A stretch of 64,000 bases of DNA from Haliovirga abyssi (lineage in GTDB: Bacteria > Fusobacteriota > Fusobacteriia > Fusobacteriales > Haliovirgaceae), in assembly GCF_030295325.1 (NCBI RefSeq), contig NZ_AP027059.1:1054001-1118000 (forward strand). Reading direction: 5' to 3'. The notes under the pieces are model-generated. The model saw only the letters and a list, made by a program, of their open reading frames with translations, made no database searches and was not told where the DNA came from. The position numbers and the translations under genes were made by a program. Within the stretch, counting starts at the first letter, position 1. The number at the start of each line of letters is the position of its first letter. Shown here piece by piece: positions 56,588 through 64,000 of the stretch.

Positions 56588-57526
56588 ATGTTTCCAGATA
56601 TAAATGACTTTGATAAGAATGATTTTAGACAATTGATATTATATTCATGGAAATTTGAATTAAATGCAATTGAAAGTTTAATAGAGATAACGAGTAAGGA
56701 CATGGAAGAAAAAAGAAAAGAATTACATGATTTGTCGGTAGAAAATTTAGATAATTATATTCATGAAGAGTGTATGAAAAATATTATTTATTTGCATGAA
56801 ACAGAAATGCTTGCATTTCAATCTTTTTTTTTAACGATATATTCAGTAGTAGAAGCTTCTTTAGATAGATATTGTGAAATTTGTAAAAGAAAATTTGAAT
56901 TAAAGATAGGGCTTGAAGATTTAAAAGATAAGGGAATAACAAGAGCAATTAACTATTTAGAAAAAGTTGTAGACATGGAAGAAATTAAATACAATGATAT
57001 GTATAGAAAAATGAAACTAATAAATAAACTAAGAAATGATATTATTCATAAAGCGGGTTATATATCTGAAAAAGGAAAAATTGAAATATATAAAGAAGAA
57101 TTAGAATTAGAAGTGATTGATGGAAAGATAAAATTTATTTGTGAAGATATTAAAAGGTTATATAAATATATGGATGATTTTATTAAATTAATATTTAGCA
57201 AAAAAATAAAATCATATGATGAAAATTTTAATAGTGAAGAATTTGAAATTGTAGAATCAATAGGAGAATTTTATAAGGAAAATAGAGTAGTTATATTGAA
57301 ATTGAAAGATCAAGAAATAAAAATTGGTGATTTTATGTATATAAAAAGAAATGAAGAATTAATAAAATTAGAAATACTTGAAATTCAGCTAAACGGGAAA
57401 ACAGTTACTGATATAAAGGATGAAGAGGTAGGAATAAGGTTTAAAGATAAATTAAAAAATACAGATTTATTTTATTTAAAGAATAAAAGCAATATACAAA
57501 ATATGATAAAAGGAGAGAAAATATGA
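56588..57526 (+). CDS. HEPN-like protein with C-terminal beta-barrel-like region
   Basis: 312 residues, not firmly recognised. The N-terminal 200 are helical and contain RNDIIH (R149-H154), which fits the R-x4-H active motif of HEPN RNases. After about residue 235 the pattern turns to strands (KIGDFMYIKRNEELIKL and later EVGIRFKDKL), reminiscent of the EF-Tu domain II barrel. It overlaps the DUF3800-type gene by 4 bp, suggesting a two-gene module, perhaps toxin-antitoxin or antiviral. RNase activity is inferred from the motif only. Confidence 0.55.
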   Translation: MFPDINDFDKNDFRQLILYSWKFELNAIESLIEITSKDMEEKRKELHDLSVENLDNYIHEECMKNIIYLHETEMLAFQSFFLTIYSVVEASLDRYCEICKRKFELKIGLEDLKDKGITRAINYLEKVVDMEEIKYNDMYRKMKLINKLRNDIIHKAGYISEKGKIEIYKEELELEVIDGKIKFICEDIKRLYKYMDDFIKLIFSKKIKSYDENFNSEEFEIVESIGEFYKENRVVILKLKDQEIKIGDFMYIKRNEELIKLEILEIQLNGKTVTDIKDEEVGIRFKDKLKNTDLFYLKNKSNIQNMIKGEKI

Positions 57527-58636
57527 AATGGGAAATAGATGTAAATAAAGAGAGAAATGAGATTTTACTTTTTGATAAGAAAGGAATTAATGGTAGATAT
57601 AAATTTTATTATGATGAAACAAATAATTTTAGAAAATTTTGGATAAAGGAAAATAAATTTAATGCATCTACGAATAAGAACTTTGTTTTAGCAGGTTTAG
57701 TGCATGAAGATGTAGAAGTTTTACCTAATATAGAAGATTTATTTGGAAAATTGAAATTACAATCAAATGTGAAGGAATTGAAGTTTAAAATGATATCAAA
57801 GGGTAAATTTCTCGAGTGTTGTAAATCTCAAAAATTGAATATAATATTAAAATATATTTATGAAAATAAAATATATTTACATTATGTAAAACTTGATCCA
57901 TTTTATTACTCGATAGTGGACATAATAGATTCGATATTAGAAAATGAGTATATGGATTTTTCTTTTGAATTAAAGAATTGCTTATATAAAATAATGTATG
58001 CGGATATAGAAAAGACTACAGAATTATTTTTAAAACATGATTATCCAAATATAAAAAAAGATATAAAAAATGAATTTATTGATGATCTTTTAGATATGAT
58101 AAATGAAAGTGAAGTTAAAAATATGATGAAAAATTTTCTAATAGAGTTGTTAAAAAAATCAAGAGAAAAAGAAGAATTACCATTTATAATGGACAATTTA
58201 AACAATAATAAATGATTTATTATTGTTTTATATTTCACCATTAAAGTTATTTAAAAATTCAATACATATTTTTGATGAAGAGAAAGAAATAGAAAAATTG
58301 ATAAGCAATTTAAAATTTATAGATGATGAAAAAGAATTATTGCATTATGTTTTTAAAAAGTCAGAAGAAGATAAAATGATACAATTATCAGATGTAATTG
58401 CAGGTTTATTAGGAAAATATTTTGATTATATAAAAGGAGGATCGTTTATAGAGATAGAAAAAGATATAAAAAAATTAAAAGAACATGAAATAGAATATGA
58501 AAATTTAATATTATTACATAAGATATTGAAAAAATCAGAAGATAAATGTATTGGATTTTTACATAATACTTGCTGTATTGAAGAACAGAAAAAAATTTCT
58601 TATATTTTTGAAATGCTTGAGGAAGATTTATATTAG
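57523..58636 (+). pseudogene. DUF3800-like gene broken by a frameshift
   Basis: The first frame (57523-58215, 230 residues) starts with a YYDETNNF segment like the YxDESG of DUF3800, with acidic D31/E32. The second frame (58223-58636) carries QLSDVIAGLLGKYFDY, the C-terminal DUF3800 signature. The frames join if one A is removed from the AAA at about 58210-58212, restoring a protein of about 370 residues. The break lies in a perfect 13-bp-arm palindrome (58201-58227). It may be a real pseudogene, phase variant, recoding site or sequencing error. Confidence 0.65.
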
Positions 58637-59047
58637 ATAAATTATTTTATATTTTGAGAGTTTAAAGGTTTTTTTATAAAAAGAAGCGAAGTTATTAAAG
58701 ATAAAGAAGTAGAGATGACTGCACCTAACACTATGCAGTCGATACATCTTCACCTAAGCCCTGTGGGACGTAATTCGATTCGCTAACAGGAGACCTGTAA
58801 CGCTTATCTTCATTACTCTAGTGGTTCAGAAGCATCGCCTAGCATGGGAGCCGTTATCTGACAGAAATCAGCCTTTATTTATCTAATAAAGTTGGTTTTA
58901 ACCGTTAAAATTTAAAAGCAAAAAACCAAAACTCGCCTAAAGAAATTTCCGCCGACCGTCCTAGTCGGCTAAGTAAACATATTTAGTGAAAAAAATCAAA
59001 AAAAATGTTATAATTGACCATAAATAATTATAAAAAAGAGGTGGAAT
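58637..59047. other. GC-rich non-coding block before the restriction-modification genes
   Basis: 411 bp without an intact gene. From about 58700 to 58985 the base composition is clearly richer in G+C than the surroundings. Stem-loops include GACTGC/GCAGTC nested in AGATG/CATCT (58713-58759), ACAGG-AGA-CCTGT (58786-58798), CTGA/TCAG (58858-58871) and GCCGAC/GTCGGC (58951-58969). On the minus strand a short open stretch ends in MLGDASEPLE. It could be a non-coding RNA or the remnant of an IS200/IS605 3' end. Confidence 0.45.
59004..59014 (+). promoter_or_regulatory. Extended -10 promoter of the methylase gene
   Basis: TGTTATAAT, an extended -10 with perfect TATAAT (59009-59014), stands 34 bp before the ATG, which has GAGGTGG ahead of it. 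No clear -35 is seen. Confidence 0.55.
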
Positions 59048-61027
59048 ATGAAAATACAAGAAATATTAAAAGATAGTAATTATAAATTGTCATTATTTAA
59101 TGAAAGTTATATAGAAAAACTTGAAAATTCTATTTTTGAAAAGGAATTAAAAAATGGTAAAGCATACTACATAAAATGTATGGTAAGAAATAAAGATATA
59201 AAATTAACTCCAGAAGAGATTGTTAGGCAATTATACCTAATGCAGTTAAATGAAAAATACGGATACTCATTTGAAAGAATGCAAGTAGAATATATAGTGA
59301 ATTTTGGAAGAGAGAAAAAAAGAGCAGACATAGTAATTATGGATAAAATACAACCAACAGTTCCATATATTATTATTGAAGTGAAAAAACCAAAATTAAA
59401 AGATGGAAAAGATCAGTTGAAATCATATTGTAATGCAACTGGTGCAACTATGGCCGTATGGAGTAATGGAGAACAAATAACATATTATCATAGAAAAGAT
59501 CCTAATTATTTTGAACCAATAACAAATATACCAACAGAAAAACAGAGTTTAAGAGATTTATTAAAAGAAAAATTTTATATAGATGATTTAATTGAAAAAG
59601 ATGAGTTGAAAAATCAAAAAAAATCACTTAAAAGTATTATTTTGGATATGGAGGATGAAGTTCTTTCAAATTCTGGAGTAGATGTATTTGAAGAAGTTTT
59701 TAAACTTATATTTATAAAACTTTATGATGAATTACAGAGCACAAGAGATAGAGATAGAATGATTGAATTTAGAAAATATGGCGAAAGTGATAGTGAATTA
59801 AAAGAAAAAATAGAAGAACTTTTTGATAAAGCAAAGGAAAAATGGACAGGAATTTTTAAAGATGATGAGGGAATAGATTTAACTCCATCTCATTTGTCTG
59901 TTAGTGTTTCATCATTACAGAATGTAAAATTATTTAATTCTAACCTTGATGTTATTGATGACGCTTTTGAATATCTTGTAAATAAAAATTCAAAAGGTTC
60001 AAAAGGTCAATATTTTACGCCTAGATATGTAATTGACATGTGTGTAAAAATGCTGAATCCAAAAGAAGAAGAATATATTATAGATACCGCAAGTGGAAGT
60101 TGTGGATTTCCAATTCATAATGTTTTTGATGTATGGAAAAAAATATATAATGAATTAGGCATAGAAGAAAGTCATTTGTTTACTGCAGAAAAAAAACATG
60201 CAAGGGCATTAGACTATGTAAAAGAAAAAGTTTTTGGAATAGACTTTGATAAAAAAAGTGTTCGAGTAGCAAGAATGTTAAATATTATTGCAGGAGATGG
60301 ACATACTAATGTATTAAACTTAAACTCTTTGGATTATGGAAGATGGGAGGAAAGTACTAAAGATGAAAATTGGCAAGATACTTATTTTGATGGTTGGAGA
60401 AGACTAAAAAAATTAAGAAAAAACAGAAATTCAAATAAAGAGTTTGAATTTGATATTGTAATGGCAAATCCACCTTTTGCAGGAGATATAAAAGAAGGAA
60501 GAATTTTAGCAAGATATGATTTAGGGAAAAAACCAAATGGAAAATGGCAGACAAAAGTGGGGCGGGATATTTTATTTATAGAAAGAAATCTTGATATGTT
60601 AAAATCTGGTGGAAGAATGGCGGTAGTTTTACCACAAGGAAGATTTAATAATTCAAGTGATAAAGCTATTAGAGATTTTATAGCCGAAAAATGCAGGATT
60701 TTAGCAGTAGTTGGACTTCATGGGAATGTTTTTAAGCCACATACAGGAACCAAAACAAGTGTTTTGTTGGTGCAAAAATGGGATGAAAAACTTTGTCCTA
60801 AAAAAGATGATTATAATATATTTTTTGCAACTATGCAAAAACCTAGTAAAGATAATAGTGGAGATAAAATTTATGTAAAAGATGAAAATGGACAAAATAT
60901 TTTAGATGATCATGACCATTTGATAGTTGACCATGATTTATATAATCACGATGGAAAAACAGAAGATGGAATAGCAGAGGCTTTTATTGAGTTTTCAAAA
61001 AAGGAGAAGTTGAGTTTTTTTATTTAA
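59048..61027 (+). CDS. Type I-like DNA methylase (HsdM) with N-terminal nuclease-like domain
   Basis: 659 residues. Residues about 50-150 resemble the HsdR N-terminal nuclease fold: D94 in RADIVIMD, then E111-x-K113 in IIIEVKKPK, a PD-(D/E)xK pattern. A helical HsdM-type domain (about 190-310) leads to the N6-adenine methylase with motif I DTASGSCGF (346-354) and catalytic NPPF (474-477). No HsdR helicase is in the window. The stop follows a T7 run (61015-61021); a -1 shift there opens into the S subunit, so the two may be one R-M-S polypeptide. Confidence 0.88.
   Translation: MKIQEILKDSNYKLSLFNESYIEKLENSIFEKELKNGKAYYIKCMVRNKDIKLTPEEIVRQLYLMQLNEKYGYSFERMQVEYIVNFGREKKRADIVIMDKIQPTVPYIIIEVKKPKLKDGKDQLKSYCNATGATMAVWSNGEQITYYHRKDPNYFEPITNIPTEKQSLRDLLKEKFYIDDLIEKDELKNQKKSLKSIILDMEDEVLSNSGVDVFEEVFKLIFIKLYDELQSTRDRDRMIEFRKYGESDSELKEKIEELFDKAKEKWTGIFKDDEGIDLTPSHLSVSVSSLQNVKLFNSNLDVIDDAFEYLVNKNSKGSKGQYFTPRYVIDMCVKMLNPKEEEYIIDTASGSCGFPIHNVFDVWKKIYNELGIEESHLFTAEKKHARALDYVKEKVFGIDFDKKSVRVARMLNIIAGDGHTNVLNLNSLDYGRWEESTKDENWQDTYFDGWRRLKKLRKNRNSNKEFEFDIVMANPPFAGDIKEGRILARYDLGKKPNGKWQTKVGRDILFIERNLDMLKSGGRMAVVLPQGRFNNSSDKAIRDFIAEKCRILAVVGLHGNVFKPHTGTKTSVLLVQKWDEKLCPKKDDYNIFFATMQKPSKDNSGDKIYVKDENGQNILDDHDHLIVDHDLYNHDGKTEDGIAEAFIEFSKKEKLSFFI
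61015..61021 (+). other. T7 tract joining methylase and specificity frames
   Basis: Read in frame as TTT TTT after AGT. One added T, or a -1 ribosomal slip, gives SFFYLSPFDEEKY and continues without a stop into the S subunit. This is a typical slippery or phase-variable homopolymer. Confidence 0.6.
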
Positions 61028-61059
61028 GCCCTTTTGATGAGGAGAAATATAAAAACTTA

Positions 61060-62487
61060 TTGGAAGGGCTGGGAATTAAAGAAAAACTTTTTTCACAAGT
61101 ATTTGAAAATAAAGACTTTAGAATAGATAGTCAATTTTATACAAAGGAGCCTATTAAAAATCCGTTACTTATTTATGATAAAATTGGAAATAAATTAGAC
61201 AAATCACAATATGGTATATCAATATCTATGAATGAAAATAATGTAGGGTATCCAATATATAGAATGAATGAAATACATAATTTATTATGTGATTTAAGTG
61301 TAAACAAATCTGCAAATATTTCAGAAAAAGAATTGGAAATATTTAAGTTAAATGATAGAGATGTTATTTTTAATAGAACTAATTCTTTTGAATGGGTTGG
61401 AAGGACAGGCATATATAGAAAATTAGATAATAAAGACTTTATTTTTGCTTCATATCTTGTGAGATTTATCCCTGATGAAAAATTTATTTTACCTGAATAT
61501 TTAACAGCTTTTTTAAACTCAAAGCAAGGAGTATGGGATATAAAAAGAAGAGCAAGACAATCAATTAATCAAACAAATGTAAATCCCGAAGAAGTGAAAG
61601 AAATTGAGATTCCTTTACTTTCAATGATATTTCAAAAAAGAATTAAAAACTTATTTGAAGAAGCACATATTAGTAGAGTTACTTCTGAAACACTATATAA
61701 ACAAGCAGAAAATATTTTACTTGAAGAGCTAGACTTAAAAGACTGGAAACCAACAAATGAAAATATAAAGATTAAAAGTTTAAAAAACTCATTTTTGCAA
61801 AGTGGAAGACTAGATAGTGAATATTATCAGCAAAAATATGAAGAGATAATTGAAAAAATTAAAAGTTATAAGGGTGGGCATGATACTTTAGAAAATCTTT
61901 GTAACCTAATGGATAAAAATTATAAACTAAAAGAAAAACAATATTATAAATATATAGAATTATCAAATATCGGAACAACTGGAGATGTTACTGGATTTAC
62001 TTATGAGTTAGGAGAAGACTTGCCAAATCGAGCAAGAAGAAGAATAAAAGAAAATGATGTAATTGTTTCTTCTATTGAGGGTTCGCTTGAAAAAGTTGCA
62101 TTAGTGACAAAAAAATTTGACAATAGCTTATGTTCAACAGGTTTTTATGTAATTAATTCTGAAAAAATTAATTCTGAAACATTACTTATTTTATTAAAAA
62201 ATAAAATAGTACAGCAAATACTAAAACAAAATTGTTCGGGTACAATTTTAACAGCAATAAATAAAGATGAATTTTTAAGAATAGGTCTTCCAATAATAGA
62301 TTTGCTAATTCAAAATAAAATAGAAGAGAAAATAAAAGAAAGCTTTGATTTAAAAGAAAAATCAAAACAATTATTAGATATTTCAAAATTAGCAGTTGAA
62401 AAAGCGATTGAAGAAAATGAAGAAATAGCTTTAATGTGGATAGAAAATAAATTAAAAGAACTAAATATTAAATTAAATGAGGTATGA
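61060..62487 (+). CDS. Restriction-modification specificity subunit (HsdS-like)
   Basis: About 475 residues with two target recognition domains (about 30-195 and 255-440) separated by helices, the usual S plan: first TRD ending with NPEEVKEIEIPLLS, second with the TGFYVIN and GLPIIDL segments. A start is unclear: TTG at 61060 has a poor site, and the frame is open back to 60991 with no ATG. This favours expression as an extension of the preceding methylase. It overlaps the upstream ATG of the DUF262 gene. Confidence 0.8.
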   Translation: MEGLGIKEKLFSQVFENKDFRIDSQFYTKEPIKNPLLIYDKIGNKLDKSQYGISISMNENNVGYPIYRMNEIHNLLCDLSVNKSANISEKELEIFKLNDRDVIFNRTNSFEWVGRTGIYRKLDNKDFIFASYLVRFIPDEKFILPEYLTAFLNSKQGVWDIKRRARQSINQTNVNPEEVKEIEIPLLSMIFQKRIKNLFEEAHISRVTSETLYKQAENILLEELDLKDWKPTNENIKIKSLKNSFLQSGRLDSEYYQQKYEEIIEKIKSYKGGHDTLENLCNLMDKNYKLKEKQYYKYIELSNIGTTGDVTGFTYELGEDLPNRARRRIKENDVIVSSIEGSLEKVALVTKKFDNSLCSTGFYVINSEKINSETLLILLKNKIVQQILKQNCSGTILTAINKDEFLRIGLPIIDLLIQNKIEEKIKESFDLKEKSKQLLDISKLAVEKAIEENEEIALMWIENKLKELNIKLNEV

Positions 62488-62488
62488 A

Positions 62489-63532
62489 ATGGCAAAAAAA
62501 ACTATTGCGGAAATAGAAGAAAATATAAATAAACAACGAAAAAATGTAAAATATGATACAAAAGAATATACCCTTGAACTATTAGTTTCAAAGTTTAATA
62601 GAGCTATAGAAGAAAGTAAAACTACTGAAATTTTTGTTCCTTTTTATCAAAGAAAATTCGTTTGGGATGAAAAAAGACAATCTAAATTTATAGAATCTTT
62701 GATTTTAGGAATGCCAATACCACCTATATATTTAGCAGAAATAGACGATGGTGTTTTAGAAATAATAGACGGATCACAACGAATTAGAACTATTAATGAA
62801 TTTTTAAAAAATAGACTAAAATTAAAAGGATTGTTAAAGCTTGAAGAACTAAATAATATTACATTTAATGAATTAAATAGTTCCAGAAAAAGAAAAATAA
62901 ATAATATCTCAATTAAAGCAATAGTAGTAACGGATATAGAAAAAAAGGATATGAATATAAGACATGAAATTTTTGAAAGATTAAATACTGGAGGAGAAAC
63001 ATTAAAAAAAATGGAAGTGACAAAAGGAGCGAAAGAAGGTAAATTTATTGAATTTATTTATAATGAATGTGGAGAAAACTCAATTTTAAAAGAAATATCA
63101 AATTTTAGTTCTAATGATGAAAAAAGAGGTTATAAAGAAGAATTTTTAATAAAATATTTTGCCTATTGTGAAAATTTAGAGTTTGAAATATATGTAAATG
63201 ATTATCTAAATAAATATATTGAAGAGAAAAATGAAAAATTTAAAAATGATGATACAAAAGATTTATATTTGATTCAGTTTAAAGAAATGTTGAAAATAGT
63301 AAAATACAATGAATTAGTAAAAGATATATCTATAAATAGAAAGAATAGATTGTTAGCTATTTTTATAGGGGTTACATTAGCGATAAAAGAAAAAAAAGAA
63401 TTAGTTAATAAATCATTTGAAATAGATATTTATAGTGAAATATTTATAGAGAACGCAAAAAGTAATGGTTTAAATAAATTAAAGGAAAATATAGAATTAG
63501 TTAAAAATAAAATATTAGAGGCAAGTTTATGA
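62489..63532 (+). CDS. DUF262 domain protein (GmrS/ParB-like nuclease family)
   Basis: 347 residues. The DUF262 hallmarks are present: FYQRKFVWDEKRQSKFIES, the GMPIPPIYL segment, DGSQR (94-98) and EIFERLNTGG. DUF262 is the N-terminal half of type IV enzymes such as GmrSD and also occurs alone in defence islands; the DUF1524 HNH half is missing here. GAGGT places the ATG at 62489. It overlaps the HEPN gene by 4 bp, suggesting joint action. Confidence 0.85.
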   Translation: MAKKTIAEIEENINKQRKNVKYDTKEYTLELLVSKFNRAIEESKTTEIFVPFYQRKFVWDEKRQSKFIESLILGMPIPPIYLAEIDDGVLEIIDGSQRIRTINEFLKNRLKLKGLLKLEELNNITFNELNSSRKRKINNISIKAIVVTDIEKKDMNIRHEIFERLNTGGETLKKMEVTKGAKEGKFIEFIYNECGENSILKEISNFSSNDEKRGYKEEFLIKYFAYCENLEFEIYVNDYLNKYIEEKNEKFKNDDTKDLYLIQFKEMLKIVKYNELVKDISINRKNRLLAIFIGVTLAIKEKKELVNKSFEIDIYSEIFIENAKSNGLNKLKENIELVKNKILEASL

Positions 63533-64000
63533 CAAATGATCTAAGAGAATTTTTTGAAGAAAGAAAATTAGAAGTAGAAGAATTTTTTAATTTTCTTTCT
63601 ACTATAAATGATAAGAAAACTTATAAAAATGAGTTTTTAATTTTAAAAAGTCAATCAATTTTATTGTTATATAATTTAATTGAAGGTTCTGTTAATAAAG
63701 GAATTGAGTATATTATTGATTCAATTAATGATAAAATGTTGAAATATAGCGAAATTGATGAAAAAATAAAAATTATTTGGTATAAACATAAAGCATCAAA
63801 TATTAGAAATAAAGATGATTATAGTGAGATTTTAAGAGAAATTGAAAATTATATTAATCAAGAAGTGGAAATTGATATAAAAAAATTCAGGAAAAATAAT
63901 AGTAGTTATTTTTCTGCTGGAAATTTAGATGGAAATGCTATTAAAAAAATGTTGGAAAAACGATTTGAGATTGATTTTTCTAAGCAAGAATATAGATTGA
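63529..64000 (+). CDS. MAE_28990-like HEPN protein (3' end beyond window)
   Basis: 157 residues are visible before the window ends. It opens MTNDLREFFEERKLEVEEF, has a helical hydrophobic pair (SQSILLLYNLIEGSVNKG), then a SAGNLDGNAIKKMLEKRF segment that matches the pattern of MAE_28990/MAE_18760-type HEPN proteins. These are frequently encoded directly after a DUF262 gene, as here (ATGA overlap). An RNase role is inferred from the family. The catalytic residues may lie in the missing part. Confidence 0.6.
   Translation, partial: MTNDLREFFEERKLEVEEFFNFLSTINDKKTYKNEFLILKSQSILLLYNLIEGSVNKGIEYIIDSINDKMLKYSEIDEKIKIIWYKHKASNIRNKDDYSEILREIENYINQEVEIDIKKFRKNNSSYFSAGNLDGNAIKKMLEKRFEIDFSKQEYRL

Noticed and set aside
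58223-58636. Independent gene starting at TTG 58223
   Set aside because: No ribosome binding site, and its content is the C-terminal half of the preceding DUF3800-like frame.
58755-58800. Cobalamin riboswitch (CAGGAGACCTG resembles the B12 box)
   Set aside because: The 5' core segments of the class are missing, the motif is self-complementary and easily arises, and the downstream gene is a DNA methylase.
58834-58878. RNase P RNA (ACAGAA followed by a GGCTTA-like run)
   Set aside because: The 5' GAGGAAAGTCC region and the GGTAA segments of the core were not found, and the block is too short for a complete RNA.
1-64000. tRNA or rRNA genes and CRISPR arrays
   Set aside because: I looked for cloverleaf patterns, rRNA-like blocks and regularly spaced direct repeats and saw none; a tool scan could still find a tRNA I missed.

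Overview
The window is AT-rich chromosomal DNA with every gene on the plus strand. It has lipid A genes (lpxC, lpxA, lpxI, lpxB), so the cell has a Gram-negative envelope. Gene orders and protein flavour recall anaerobic Fusobacteriota: pcrA-lpxC-fabZ-lpxA-lpxI-lpxB, then yceD-rpmF-plsX-fabH-fabK-fabD-fabG-acpP-fabF-rnc-rng-coaD. Anaerobic traits include the two-subunit Fe-S fumarase, FeoAB, radical SAM and ferredoxin proteins, and MinD-ferredoxin ATPases. The phylum is an inference from content; no rRNA is present.

Layout. 1-12 kb: housekeeping genes (glyS end, pcrA, lipid A block, fumarase, rph, rdgB, thrC). 12.4-24.7 kb: a sigma-54-activator-led cluster resembling the Desulfovibrio orange protein (ORP) cluster. 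It holds two half-permeases, a metallo-beta-lactamase-fold protein, an Mrp ATPase fused to an ORP/NifX domain, a DUF5320 protein, a TDT transporter, a DUF89 protein, two more ORP/NifX proteins, two MinD ATPases with inserted ferredoxin domains, a mini J-domain protein, a Gly-rich ferredoxin and an MFS carrier. Its spacers are rich in stem-loops, including an elaborate leader at 20.53-20.67 kb. 24.9-32.6 kb: a three-gene operon of an OB-fold membrane protein, a flotillin and a 1640-residue AAA+ ATPase. This poorly understood membrane-associated system is the strongest candidate for new biology here.

32.6-35.6 kb: feoA-feoB-Cys-rich protein behind a consensus promoter overlapped by a perfect 17-bp palindrome. 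35.7-56.4 kb: a BMP lipoprotein, the fatty acid synthesis block with two FabK-like flavoproteins, rnc, a radical SAM protein, rng, coaD, an orphan receiver, radA-disA, hflK-hflC, pyrB and trpE.

56.6-64 kb: an accessory, defence-like island. It has a HEPN-motif protein with a predicted beta-barrel tail, a frameshifted DUF3800-type gene, a GC-rich non-coding block, a type I-like methylase with an N-terminal nuclease-like domain joined through a T7 tract to a specificity subunit, a DUF262 protein and a truncated MAE_28990-like HEPN gene running off the end.

Two dispersed elements link distant parts. A 36-nt sequence is identical at 7.77 and 49.38 kb, with diverged copies at 37.68 and 40.77 kb. 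A ~107-bp double-hairpin element lies at 12.18 and 53.84 kb.
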